DNA of 64,000 bases from Bifidobacterium aesculapii (GCF_001417815.1 NZ_BCFK01000023.1:1-64000), one strand, 5' to 3'. Shown: positions 7,929-16,335, numbered from the stretch's first letter. A program made the numbers and translations. Notes: a model not told the origin generated them from the letters alone.

Positions 7929-9685
7929 TGCCCGCGCCGACCGCGCCGTGGAGCGGATGGCGCAGGCTGTCGGTCAGCCTGCCCATCTTCATCATCCTGA
8001 TCGGACTGCTCGTCTCCGTATCCAATCTGACCACCGTCCCGTGGAACAACGAACCCACCGGACGCACCATCGCCACGCTCACCGACGACACGGCCATCAC
8101 GTTCGACGCTTCAGGCGGCGGAACCGACGCCGCCGAAGGCGCGTACGAGGTCGAGGAGAGCGCCATGACCGTCACCGTGCGCCGCGACGGCACGCAGGTC
8201 GGCGCCGCGCGCGAGACGAAGGTCGACGCGGCCGCCGACGGCACGTGGAAGGTGCGCGGCTCCGGCGCGGACGAGACGCAGGACATCACGGTGCTCATCC
8301 GCCGCCCGGCGGGCGCGGCGGGCAAGCGCCCCGCCATCGTGTTCATGCACGGCGCCGGTTTCGGCACCGCCTACAACTCCTTCGGCGACATGGCCGCCGC
8401 GCTCGCCTCCGCCGGTTTCGTCACCGCCGTCATCGACAAGCCCGTCTGGTCCACCACCGACGTGTCGCGCGACTACCCGGCCTCCGCACGCGCCTACGAC
8501 GCGGCCATCGACCTGCTGCGCGCGCGGGACGACGTGGATGCGGCGAACGTCGGCATCTACGCGACCAGCGAATCCACATGGATTTCCCAATACCTGCTCG
8601 CCGACGACCACGACATCGCCTTCCAGATACTGCTTTCGCCGATGGTGTTCACGCCCCGGCAGTCGCTCGGCTTCTTCATCTCGCAGGATTTCGCGCTCGT
8701 CGGCGCGAACGACGGCTACCAGTCCATCGTGCGGCGCGTGTTCAACGCCGACACGGCCCTGTTCGGTTTGGACAACTTCGACCTCGACCTGCCGCAATCC
8801 TCCGCATACTCGATTCCCACGCTCGTCGCCTACGGGTCGAAGGACGTGATGACCGCGCAGGTCGACGGCGTCCGACACATCCTCGCGCTCGCGCACGCCG
8901 CCGATAACTGGGACGTGACCGTACGCAGCTACCCGGTCGCCAACCATGTGCTGCGGCTCGGCGACGAGGCCGAAACCGGCACCCGATTCGCCGACGCCTA
9001 CGTGGACGACGTGGTCGCATGGGCGGCCGGCACCGCGGCAGGCGCGACGCAGACCTCGGAACGGGTGGCCGGCGACACGATCTACCAGTCGATCGCCGTG
9101 CCCGACGACCTGAAGCCCCGCCGCGCGCTCACCATCTACGGCGTCCTGCTGCACATGGGGACCGTGCTGCTCCTGTTCGCCACGATCGTCGGCTGGCTGG
9201 CCGCGCTCGGCCGGCACGTGGCGTTCCGGCTCGCACGGCGCAACCGCGGCAAGGCCTACCCCGGACTGGGATTCCGCAACGGGTTCGGCAATACGCTCAT
9301 CACCCTGGCCATCACCACGATGGCCACATTGCTCCTGTTCGCCGCAGGACTCGGGCAGGTCGTCATGGCGGTCGTGCGCCTCGCCTGGGGCGCCGCGCCC
9401 GCCGAGGAGCCCGGTATGATCTGGTGGAGCTGGCCGGTCATCGAAATCGTGTGCACGCTCGTCGTCTGGGCATGGTCGCGCGTGTTCGCACGCCTCATCG
9501 AAGTCGCCTCCGAACGCGGCGTGCTGCAGTGGCCGCCCCGGCACGACGCCATCCACGGCATCGTCACCGGACGCGAACCGGTGCTCGCCTCCACGCGTTT
9601 CGGACGTGTGCTGTTCTGGCTCACTGCGGCCGCCATGCTGCACGTGCTGTTCTTCTTCGCGTTCTGGGGACTGTTCGTATACTGA
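7928..9685 (+). CDS. Membrane-anchored alpha/beta-hydrolase family protein
   Basis: 585 residues: one N-terminal membrane helix (about 17-36), an extracytoplasmic alpha/beta-hydrolase domain of the dienelactone-hydrolase/acyl-peptidase kind (about 95-370), then four membrane helices near the C-terminus. PAIVFMHGAGFGTAYNSFGD is the oxyanion-hole region. The nucleophile elbow reads GIYATSESTWISQ, so instead of GxSxG there is A-T-S-E-S, with Ser214 or Ser216 as candidate nucleophile. A late NHVLRLG supplies a plausible histidine. The product is unrecognised; a cell-envelope esterase is inference. It overlaps ispG and precedes recO by about 50 bp, so it probably belongs to the same transcription unit. 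Confidence 0.7.
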   Translation: MPAPTAPWSGWRRLSVSLPIFIILIGLLVSVSNLTTVPWNNEPTGRTIATLTDDTAITFDASGGGTDAAEGAYEVEESAMTVTVRRDGTQVGAARETKVDAAADGTWKVRGSGADETQDITVLIRRPAGAAGKRPAIVFMHGAGFGTAYNSFGDMAAALASAGFVTAVIDKPVWSTTDVSRDYPASARAYDAAIDLLRARDDVDAANVGIYATSESTWISQYLLADDHDIAFQILLSPMVFTPRQSLGFFISQDFALVGANDGYQSIVRRVFNADTALFGLDNFDLDLPQSSAYSIPTLVAYGSKDVMTAQVDGVRHILALAHAADNWDVTVRSYPVANHVLRLGDEAETGTRFADAYVDDVVAWAAGTAAGATQTSERVAGDTIYQSIAVPDDLKPRRALTIYGVLLHMGTVLLLFATIVGWLAALGRHVAFRLARRNRGKAYPGLGFRNGFGNTLITLAITTMATLLLFAAGLGQVVMAVVRLAWGAAPAEEPGMIWWSWPVIEIVCTLVVWAWSRVFARLIEVASERGVLQWPPRHDAIHGIVTGREPVLASTRFGRVLFWLTAAAMLHVLFFFAFWGLFVY

Positions 9686-9739
9686 ATCCTGCAGGCCGGC
9701 GGCGGACCAGCCGGCAACACCACCAGGGAGGTGCATGAT

Positions 9740-10606
9740 ATGCCCTTGTACCGCGACGAAGGCGTGGTGCTGCGCACCGCGAAACTCGGCGAGGCCGACC
9801 GCATCATCACCCTGCTCACCCTGGGCCACGGCAAGATACGCGCCGTCGCCAAAGGCGTGCGCCGCACCAAATCACGCTTCGGCGCGCGACTCGAACCGTT
9901 CATGCGCGCCGACCTGCTCGTGGCGCAGGGGCGCTCCCTCGACGTCGTCTCGCAGGCGGAATCCGTCGCCGCCTACGCGGAACCGATTTGCGCCGACTAC
10001 GAGGCGTACACGGCGGCCAACGTCATCGTCGAAACCGCGGACAAGCTCGTCGGACCCGAGGAAAGCCGCGTCGCCGGGCAGTACCGGCTGCTCATCGGCG
10101 CGCTCAACGCGCTCGCCAAGCACGCGCACGCGCCGGACCATATCAGCGCCTCCTACGTGATGCGCGCACTCGCGCTCGCCGGTTGGGCGCCGCGCCTGCA
10201 CGCGTGCGTCGTCTGCGGGCAGCGGTGTTTCACGGATGGTTTCACGGGTGCGGCCGGTGGTGGCAGCAACGGTCGCAGTGGTGATGTGGGAACGGCCGAA
10301 TTCCAATCGGCGCAACGTTTCACGCAACGTTTCACGCCGCAGCCAGTCGTGCCGCAGCCGGCACCCGCCTTCGCCAATGGGATGTACCTGTCCGTCCCGT
10401 CGGGCGGCCTCATGTGCGCGAACGACCACACGCCCGAGGCGACGCGCATCACTGCGGCGGAGCTCGTGCAGCTCAGGGCGCTCACGGACGGCGACTGGCG
10501 GACGCTCGACGGGAACGGGCTCCTGCCCCAGACGGCGCACCTCGTGGAGGATTGGGCCGAGTACTATCTCGAACGCCCGCTACGTTCCATGCGGCTGCTA
10601 GATTGA
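9740..10606 (+). CDS. recO: DNA repair protein RecO
   Basis: A 288-residue recombination mediator that loads RecA with RecR in the RecFOR pathway. The OB-fold N-terminus YRDEGVVLRTAKLGEADRII and KIRAVAKGVRRTKSRFGARL are diagnostic. The zinc region begins with CVVCGQRCF at about 158-166. It is interrupted by a roughly 50-residue Gly/Ser/Thr/Pro-rich insertion (about 167-215) before the second half, LSVPSGGLMC. I chose ATG 9740 because AGGGAGG ends eight bases upstream; the in-frame GTG at 9731 lies within that Shine-Dalgarno. uppS follows after 5 bp. Confidence 0.93.
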   Translation: MPLYRDEGVVLRTAKLGEADRIITLLTLGHGKIRAVAKGVRRTKSRFGARLEPFMRADLLVAQGRSLDVVSQAESVAAYAEPICADYEAYTAANVIVETADKLVGPEESRVAGQYRLLIGALNALAKHAHAPDHISASYVMRALALAGWAPRLHACVVCGQRCFTDGFTGAAGGGSNGRSGDVGTAEFQSAQRFTQRFTPQPVVPQPAPAFANGMYLSVPSGGLMCANDHTPEATRITAAELVQLRALTDGDWRTLDGNGLLPQTAHLVEDWAEYYLERPLRSMRLLD

Positions 10607-10611
10607 CAACC

Positions 10612-11403
10612 ATGGCTTTCGAAAACGTCGACTACACCTCGCTGGACATTCCCGCGGCCCCCTTCTCCGACCCCTCGCGCATCCCGGACTTCCCCAAGGG
10701 CAAAGTGCCCCGCCACGTGGGCGTCATCATGGACGGCAACGGCCGTTGGGCCAAGGAGCGCGGCATGATCCGCACGAACGGTCATCAGGCCGCCGAACCG
10801 GTCGTGTTCGACACCATCGCCGGCGCGATCGAGGCGGGCGTGCGCTATCTGAGCCTGTACACGTTCTCCACGGAGAATTGGAAGCGCAGCCCGCAGGAGG
10901 TGCGCTTCCTCATGGGCTTCTCGCGTGAGATCATCCACCGCCGCGTCGCGCAGATGGACGAGTGGGGCGTGCGCGTGCGCTGGTCGGGCCGACGCCCGAA
11001 GCTGTGGAAGTCCGTGATCGACGAGCTCGAGGTCGCGCAGGAGCGCACGAAGCACAACAAGGTCATCGACGTGGTGTTCTGCATCAACTACGGCGGCCGC
11101 GCCGAGATCGCCGACGCCTGCGCCGCCATCGCGCGCGACGTGCGCGACGGCAGAATCAGCGGCGACCGCGTCACCGAGAAGATGATCGCCGACCACCTCT
11201 ACCTGCCCGACGTGCCCGACTGCGATCTGGTGATCCGCACGTCCGGCGAGCAGCGCACGAGCAACTTCCTGCCGTGGCAGGCCGCCTACGCCGAGCTCGA
11301 CTTCGTGCCCGAACTCTTCCCCGACTGCGGCCGCGAGGTGCTCTGGCGTTCCATCGACCACTACATCCACCGCGACCGCCGCTTCGGCGGCGTCACGAAG
11401 TAG
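10612..11403 (+). CDS. uppS: Isoprenyl (undecaprenyl/decaprenyl) diphosphate synthase
   Basis: A 263-residue cis-prenyltransferase that condenses isopentenyl diphosphate units to the polyprenyl carrier for cell wall synthesis. Motifs are HVGVIMDGNGRWAKERG (catalytic Asp), SLYTFSTENWKRS, and the C-terminal LVIRTSGEQRTSNFLPWQ with ELDFVPELFPD. Chain length of the product cannot be read from sequence. The ATG lies 5 bp after the recO stop, so the genes are co-transcribed. It ends the plus-strand block; the next gene is convergent. Confidence 0.96.
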   Translation: MAFENVDYTSLDIPAAPFSDPSRIPDFPKGKVPRHVGVIMDGNGRWAKERGMIRTNGHQAAEPVVFDTIAGAIEAGVRYLSLYTFSTENWKRSPQEVRFLMGFSREIIHRRVAQMDEWGVRVRWSGRRPKLWKSVIDELEVAQERTKHNKVIDVVFCINYGGRAEIADACAAIARDVRDGRISGDRVTEKMIADHLYLPDVPDCDLVIRTSGEQRTSNFLPWQAAYAELDFVPELFPDCGREVLWRSIDHYIHRDRRFGGVTK

Positions 11404-11445
11404 CCGCTGTGGACAGATAGCCTGGCTGCATCCGGGCGCAGCCGG

Positions 11446-12606
11446 CTATGCGGCGCAGAGCGCGGCGAGACGGTCCGTGAACTCGCCCACGAAACGGGCG
11501 GCGTCCACGCCGAGCGCCACGTGCACGCGCGGCGCGGACGGCGTGACGAGGCCGGCAGGGTCGCCGGTGGTGCGGCCGCGCACGCCGGCGAAGTCGCCGG
11601 TAGCGGTCTCCGCGCGCAACGCGACATCGAAACAGGAGACGAGCGACGAGTCGAGCGCGACCGCCGCCGCCAACGGGTCGTGCAGCGGCATGCCGCCGGC
11701 GAAGATCACAGGGTCGGCCGCGAGGTTCGCCTTGATGGAGAAATCGGCGAGCCTCGCGAGGAACCGTCCTCGCGCCGTGCCGGCCGCACGCCACCGGTCG
11801 GCGGCCGAACACGGCAGCAGGCACTGGTGCGTCACGTCGAGACCCACCATCGTCACGTCCGCGCCGGAATGGAACACGCGGTCCGCCGCCTCCGGATCCT
11901 GGATGACGTTCGTTTCCGCGACCGCGTCCCAGCAGTTGCCGGGCTGGGTGAGCGCGCCGCCCATCATCACGAGCCGCAGATCCGGTGCGATGCCTGGCGC
12001 GTGCGTGATCGCCGCGTCCACGTCGGTGAGCGGACCGGTGGCGAGTACGGTCACGTCGCGGCCGTACTCGCGCACCGCGTCGACGAGAAAGGCGATACCC
12101 GCGTCCGGCGACGCCGACGTGTCCGCGGACTCGAGGATTCGCTCGTGCCCGTATGCCGGGTTCGCGTGCCGGTCGCCGAGCGGATACCCGCCGACGGAGA
12201 CGGTGCCGGCATCGTCTCCGTCGACGGTGCCGGCGGTATCGGCGTGCGTATCGCCGCTGTCCGTCGTGGTGCCGCGCGCGATGCCGTCGTGAGCGATGAG
12301 ACCGTCCGCGACGGCGCCGCCCAACCCGTCCGGACCATGGAACTGCGCGCATCCGGCGTCGGGAATGAACATGTCCGCCCACGAGGGGTGCCTCGACGAA
12401 CGGAACACCGGGATGTCGGGCCGTCCGAACAGGTCGAGCACGAGGCGCGTGTTGCGTTCGGCCGTGGGCGCGTCCACGTTGCCGTATCCGGCGAGCACGC
12501 CGAGCAGCTCGCATTCGTGCGGCGAGGCAAGCAGATACGCCAGCGCCATCGCGTCGTCGACGCCGGTGTCGACGCAGGCGACGATGCGGGTGGGGGAGTG
12601 GGGCAT
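11446..12606 (-). CDS. Inosine/uridine-preferring nucleoside hydrolase family protein
   Basis: A 386-residue enzyme expected to cleave the N-glycosidic bond of ribonucleosides or related pyrimidine compounds. The calcium-binding motif is VDTGVDDAMALAYLL at the N-terminus, VLATGPLTDVDAAI and RLVMMGGALTQPGN are family blocks, and MPLHDPLAAAVAL supplies the C-terminal Asp. Around residues 104-135 there is a Thr/Asp/Gly-rich low-complexity insertion absent from the paralogue at 22581. It is downstream of, and on the same strand as, an NMT1-type binding protein and permease. That suggests the hydrolase acts on the imported compound. The start ATG has AAAGGAGA upstream. Confidence 0.9.
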   Translation of the reverse strand: MPHSPTRIVACVDTGVDDAMALAYLLASPHECELLGVLAGYGNVDAPTAERNTRLVLDLFGRPDIPVFRSSRHPSWADMFIPDAGCAQFHGPDGLGGAVADGLIAHDGIARGTTTDSGDTHADTAGTVDGDDAGTVSVGGYPLGDRHANPAYGHERILESADTSASPDAGIAFLVDAVREYGRDVTVLATGPLTDVDAAITHAPGIAPDLRLVMMGGALTQPGNCWDAVAETNVIQDPEAADRVFHSGADVTMVGLDVTHQCLLPCSAADRWRAAGTARGRFLARLADFSIKANLAADPVIFAGGMPLHDPLAAAVALDSSLVSCFDVALRAETATGDFAGVRGRTTGDPAGLVTPSAPRVHVALGVDAARFVGEFTDRLAALCAA

Positions 12607-12641
12607 GGCATGTCTCCTTTCGTTGTTCGGTGCCGTGACGA

Positions 12642-12667
12642 CAAAGCGCCCGCGAACGGGCGCTTTG
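12642..12667 (-). terminator. Hairpin between binding protein and nucleoside hydrolase genes
   Basis: A perfect 11-bp stem (CAAAGCGCCCG and its complement) with loop CGAA lies in the 90-bp gap after the binding-protein stop. A short T stretch lies inside the arm. It probably lowers read-through into the hydrolase gene. Confidence 0.6.
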
Positions 12668-12696
12668 CTGCTCAGTATGTTCCCGGATCGCGGGGA

Positions 12697-13758
12697 CTAC
12701 TTGCCGAGGAACTCGTTCGTGGCGAAGTCCTTGGTGTTCGGGGCCTCGTGGATCACCTTGTCATGGGAGTCGGTGTAGGCGTCCTCCTCGGCCAGGAAGT
12801 CGAAGTACTTCTGCGGCTCGACGAAATCGTTGGTGCCGAGCACGAAGGAGCCGTCCTTGATCTTGGCCGGGTCGCCCCAGTACTGGCCGTCGACGATGGT
12901 CTTCATGCTCTTCTTGACGAAGTCGACCTTGAGGTTCGCCTCCGGGGCCTCGTCCACGAGGATCTGCGCCGCGTCGTCCGGGTGCGAGTAGGCGTACTCG
13001 TAGCCCTTCTGCGTGGCCTGCGTGAACTTCTTGACCAGGTCCGGGTTCTCCTTGATGGTCTTGTCGCTGGTGATCACGCCGATGGCGTCCGCGTTGCCGG
13101 GCACGCCGTAGTCCGGCTCGGTGAAGCAGTTGAGCTTCGGGCCGTACATCTCGGCCTGCACGCCCTCCCAGGTGGCGTAGAAGCCGCCGAAATCGGCCTT
13201 GCCGGATTCGAGCGTCTTGAACGTGGAGGTGCCGACGGTCACCTTGTCGAACTCGCCCTTGCCGCCGTCGGTCTGGATCATGCGGCGCACCACCGCGTCG
13301 GACTCGTTCGAGCCGAACGTGGCGAACGTCTTGCCGTCGAGATCCTTCGGGGACTTGACGGCGGTGTTCGAGGCGAGCGCGCACCAGATGGCGCTCGGCT
13401 TCTGCTGGACCTGCAGCACCTGCTTGAGGTGCGCGCCCTTCAGGTTGTACATGCCCACGTTGGTGAGGTTCGACAGCGCGAAGTCGGCGTTGCCGTTGTT
13501 CACGGCCTGCTCGGCGCCGGCCTGCGCGACCGCCACGATGTCGACGTCGAGGCCCTGGTCCTTGAACCAGCCCTTGTTCTTGGCGACGTAGACGCCGATG
13601 TGGTTCGTGTCCGGCGCCCAGGACAGCATGAACGTGACCTTCTTGAGGCCGTCCGAGGAGGAAGAGGAATCGTTGCTCTGGCCGCACGCGGCGAGGCCGA
13701 TCGTCATGGCGATGGCGCCCACGAGGGCGATGGCCTTGGTCACAAGGCTGTGCTTCAT
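12697..13758 (-). CDS. ABC importer substrate-binding lipoprotein, NMT1/THI5-like
   Basis: A 353-residue lipoprotein: signal peptide with lipobox IGLAAC at about residues 20-25, a serine-rich linker, then an NMT1/THI5-like fold starting KKVTFMLSWAPDTNHIGVYV. That opening is typical of ThiY-type and RibY-type binding proteins for thiamine pyrimidine precursors or flavins. The downstream part has GSNESDAVVRRMI and ADFGGFYATWEGVQ. The ligand is not determined; HMP-like pyrimidine, formylaminopyrimidine or another vitamin precursor are the reasonable options. The permease gene is upstream on the same strand, but no ATPase is nearby. An approximately 180-nt structured leader precedes it. Confidence 0.88.
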   Translation of the reverse strand: MKHSLVTKAIALVGAIAMTIGLAACGQSNDSSSSSDGLKKVTFMLSWAPDTNHIGVYVAKNKGWFKDQGLDVDIVAVAQAGAEQAVNNGNADFALSNLTNVGMYNLKGAHLKQVLQVQQKPSAIWCALASNTAVKSPKDLDGKTFATFGSNESDAVVRRMIQTDGGKGEFDKVTVGTSTFKTLESGKADFGGFYATWEGVQAEMYGPKLNCFTEPDYGVPGNADAIGVITSDKTIKENPDLVKKFTQATQKGYEYAYSHPDDAAQILVDEAPEANLKVDFVKKSMKTIVDGQYWGDPAKIKDGSFVLGTNDFVEPQKYFDFLAEEDAYTDSHDKVIHEAPNTKDFATNEFLGK

Positions 13759-13944
13759 GATGAATCCCTAGTTCGTTGTCTCTCGACCGTTCTCTGGGTG
13801 TTGCTCCGGGCGGACGATCGGCAGAGAACGGCATGGAGGGCCTGACAGTCCGCCCGACCGGCGCCCCGGCATACCCTCCCATGCTGAAGCGAAAAGGGAG
13901 AGGGATGCCGTTTGCCACACGCCGGACAAGCGGTTGCCATTATA
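13759..13944 (-). promoter_or_regulatory. Structured 5' leader with two alternative folds; candidate cis-regulatory RNA
   Basis: Minus strand: a TATAAT at 13944-13939 is followed by a leader of about 175 nt with four complementary pairs. Fold 1: 13896-13909 pairs with 13868-13880, and 13848-13856 pairs with 13807-13815 (GGGCGGAC/GTCCGCCC). Fold 2: 13874-13884 pairs with 13831-13840 (CCCTCC-ATGC type) and 13822-13831 pairs with 13787-13796 (perfect 10 bp). Fold 2 reuses an arm of the first fold-1 helix and straddles the second, so the two folds exclude each other unless pseudoknotted. No thiamine-pyrophosphate riboswitch signature was found. Function is inferred from base pairing only. Confidence 0.45.
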
Positions 13945-13966
13945 GAGGCACGGGGATACGTGCCTC
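13945..13966 (-). terminator. Hairpin after permease gene
   Basis: A perfect 8-bp stem (GAGGCACG/CGTGCCTC, loop GGGATA) lies 17 bp after the permease stop and immediately upstream of a TATAAT element. It may separate the permease transcript from the binding-protein promoter. Confidence 0.5.
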
Positions 13967-13982
13967 GCTTGAGCGACGTGAC

Positions 13983-14765
13983 TTACTGGTCCGCGTCGGG
14001 GTCGGCGTCGTCGCCGACCGGGCCGAGCAGCAACCGTTCGCTCAGGTTCACGGCGATGAGCAGCAGGCACGTCATCGCGATGATGGTGAACGTGGCGGAG
14101 AAGATGAGCGGCGTGCGGAACGAGTTGTACGCGGCCTGCAGCCAGATGCCGAGGCCCTTGCGCGCGCCGAGGTATTCGGCGGTGGACGCGGTGGCGAAGA
14201 TGTAGGCGGCGGTCACGCGGATGCCGCCGTAGATCTGGCGTGCGGCGACCCTGAGCTTGACGTGCCACAGCGTCCACCAGCGGGTCGCGCCGCAGGTCAG
14301 CGCCACGTCGGAATAGAATTCGGGCACCGCCTCGAGCCCGCGCACCGTCTGTACGGCCACGGGGAACAGTCCGAACACGGCGGTGATGACGATCTTGCCG
14401 GACGTCTCGAATCCGAACCAGATGAGGAACAGCGGGGCGATGGAGATGAGCGGCATCGTCTGCGCGGCGGCGAGCAGCGGGTAGAACGCCGCGTTGAACA
14501 CGCGCGAGCAGTACAGGCCGATGCCGATGAGGATGCCGAGCAGCACCGCGAAGAGGAATCCGACCACGCCCTCGTAGGTGGTGACGGCCGCCGCCGGGCC
14601 CAATGTGGGCCACACCTCGACGGTCGCCTGCGCGATCTCGCTCGGCGCGGGGATCATCGTGGACGGCACGTGGCCGATGCGCACCCACGCCTCCCAGACG
14701 CCGAACAGCGCGACGACGGCGATGATGGTGGGGACGCGGCGTCTGATGCGCTCGAGGACGGACAT
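13983..14765 (-). CDS. ABC importer permease, ThiX/SsuC-like
   Basis: A 260-residue inner-membrane permease of the binding-protein-dependent (BPD_transp_1) family, with about six hydrophobic helices. The cytoplasmic coupling EAA-like loop is around GLEAVPEFYSDVALTCGATR. The composition resembles nitrate/sulfonate/thiamine-precursor permeases. It should pair with the NMT1-like binding protein downstream. The start at MSVLERIRRR has AAGGTGACC upstream; the longer open frame runs into the 67-bp repeat and is rejected. The energising ATPase expected beside such genes is missing. Confidence 0.87.
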   Translation of the reverse strand: MSVLERIRRRVPTIIAVVALFGVWEAWVRIGHVPSTMIPAPSEIAQATVEVWPTLGPAAAVTTYEGVVGFLFAVLLGILIGIGLYCSRVFNAAFYPLLAAAQTMPLISIAPLFLIWFGFETSGKIVITAVFGLFPVAVQTVRGLEAVPEFYSDVALTCGATRWWTLWHVKLRVAARQIYGGIRVTAAYIFATASTAEYLGARKGLGIWLQAAYNSFRTPLIFSATFTIIAMTCLLLIAVNLSERLLLGPVGDDADPDADQ

Positions 14766-14814
14766 GGTCACCTTGCCTTCTTTCCCGGTGCCGGGGCGTG
14801 GAGCAGTAAGGTGA

Positions 14815-14881
14815 GGAGCCTGCGCGCCGACCGGCATATACGAACAACCGCGTCACAGTATAGTGACGCGGTTGGTCTTGG
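14815..14881. repeat. 67-bp direct repeat, copy 1, containing a 12-bp palindrome
   Basis: Identical over 67 bp to 17845-17911. Inside, 14845-14856 and 14863-14874 are perfect inverted arms (CAACCGCGTCAC) around the loop AGTATA. On the minus strand the loop reads TATACT, a good -10 box, so the palindrome could be an operator over the permease promoter. Alternatively it is a hairpin terminator, though a T run is lacking. Confidence 0.9.
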
Positions 14882-14979
14882 GGGAGGAAGAAAAGGATTC
14901 TCGAGAGAACCTGACGTTGGGGTGGTGGGTGACGGTTTTTCTCGGAAGTCACGGTTTTCCCGAGAGCGGCCCGACGCAA

Positions 14980-15606
14980 CTAGACACGTTTCACCGCCTT
15001 GCGCAGCAGCCATGCGCTGATCGCGGCGACGGCGACGCCGACCGGAATCACGTAGGCGGCGAATCTCACCCCGTACAGCATCCATGTGGTCGGTATGACG
15101 GCGTACAGGATCGGTGAGCCATCGAACATGCCGGAGCTGACTGTAAGTCCGGCGATAATGAAGAAACCGACGACGCTCCAAACGGCAACGGGATCGATCC
15201 AGAGCCGTAACACGAAGCACGCCGGAGCAAGAACGGCGGCGGTGAATGCAAGCATCAGAACGGTATGCAACGAAAGCGGCCGCCCATTGACGACGAATCC
15301 GATGACAAGCCCGTACAGCAGGGTCAGACAGACGTTGACCGCGACGCCAAGCGCCAGCGACTTCAAGGTAAAACGAAGCAGGAGCCGATTGTGGATGCTG
15401 AAGGAACGATACGAGCAGGGCACCCTAGCATGGGAGAAAACAAGGCCAGCCGAGGCTATGGGAAGCGCCATCGCCATCGCAGTCTGCGCCACCGCACCCG
15501 TGTTCCCGTAACGCAGAAAGATCAGCGGAAGAACAAGCACGGCCATGAAGGCGAGCGTCGACCAGCGGATCAACGCCACGTATCCAATACGCAACAGGGA
15601 TTTCAT
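14980..15606 (-). CDS. ABC-2 type exporter permease (second subunit)
   Basis: A 208-residue integral membrane protein with about six hydrophobic helices (for example STLAFMAVLVLPLIFL and AVWSVVGFFIIAGLTV) and no recognisable soluble domain. It overlaps the preceding gene by ATGA and follows an ABC ATPase gene, so it is inferred to be the second membrane subunit of an ABC-2 exporter. Base composition looks lower in GC3 than surrounding housekeeping genes. The substrate is unknown; small exporters of this layout often move peptides or give drug or bacteriocin resistance. Confidence 0.65.
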   Translation of the reverse strand: MKSLLRIGYVALIRWSTLAFMAVLVLPLIFLRYGNTGAVAQTAMAMALPIASAGLVFSHARVPCSYRSFSIHNRLLLRFTLKSLALGVAVNVCLTLLYGLVIGFVVNGRPLSLHTVLMLAFTAAVLAPACFVLRLWIDPVAVWSVVGFFIIAGLTVSSGMFDGSPILYAVIPTTWMLYGVRFAAYVIPVGVAVAAISAWLLRKAVKRV

Positions 15607-16331
15607 TTCTTTTCCGCTCCTTTGCAACGGAACCAGCTCAGCAGAGCATAGGCAGCCAAGAGCACCACAATCGGGACGACGACCATCACAGGACCGACGG
15701 GCGGCGGACTCGCCGCTTCCGCCGTCGACATCACGGTGCCGTTCAGGTTCAATCCGACGGCCCGCAGGGCATTGGCGACGTAGGGCGTCGCATAGTCGGG
15801 AAGGTCACCCGGCAACAGGATCCACACATAGAAGAGGACACCTGAGATGATCCCGGTGGCCGTGGGATTGACGGCGATCTCGATGATTGAGTAGACCAGG
15901 GCAATCAACAGGCTTTGCAATACGACGTAACACAGGACCACACCCAGATGCGGGGTCATTGCGGCGCCCGTCAGGATCATGATGGCGTCGAAGCCCAGAA
16001 CGCTCAGCAGGTTCACGGCGGTCAGAACCAGCACCCGGAATATGGCTCTGAGGGAGCATGGTTTCCATGCGAAATACATCCGTGGGGGCAAGCCTCCGTA
16101 GTGCGCTTTCGAGACCCTGTCATCGCACATAAAGAGCAGCGCGAGACAGATCAGCGGCTGGGTGCCGGTGAAGAGGAAGCTGTACCCTCCAGTGATCGGG
16201 GTTCCGTTCGCCTCGCTCGAGATCCACGCGCCCATCAGAAGGGACGCTACGGACCCGAGCACCGCGGCGAGGAAATACCATGCGCTCCAGTAATACATGA
16301 CCAGTGCGCGGACAGGGGAAACGGCGTTCAC
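15603..16331 (-). CDS. ABC-2 type exporter permease (first subunit)
   Basis: A 242-residue membrane protein with about six hydrophobic stretches, starting near YYWSAWYFLAAVLGSVASLL and ending VVVPIVVLLAAYALLSWF. No family signature beyond the membrane pattern is obvious. The gene begins 4 bp after the ATPase stop and overlaps the next permease. Together they form a compact three-gene exporter cassette. Confidence 0.65.
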   Translation of the reverse strand: MNAVSPVRALVMYYWSAWYFLAAVLGSVASLLMGAWISSEANGTPITGGYSFLFTGTQPLICLALLFMCDDRVSKAHYGGLPPRMYFAWKPCSLRAIFRVLVLTAVNLLSVLGFDAIMILTGAAMTPHLGVVLCYVVLQSLLIALVYSIIEIAVNPTATGIISGVLFYVWILLPGDLPDYATPYVANALRAVGLNLNGTVMSTAEAASPPPVGPVMVVVPIVVLLAAYALLSWFRCKGAEKK

Positions 16332-16335
16332 GACC

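Noticed and set aside
13759..13944. Thiamine-pyrophosphate riboswitch
   Set aside because: The CUGAGA and GCGUAGGGA-type consensus elements are absent; only the general setting fits.
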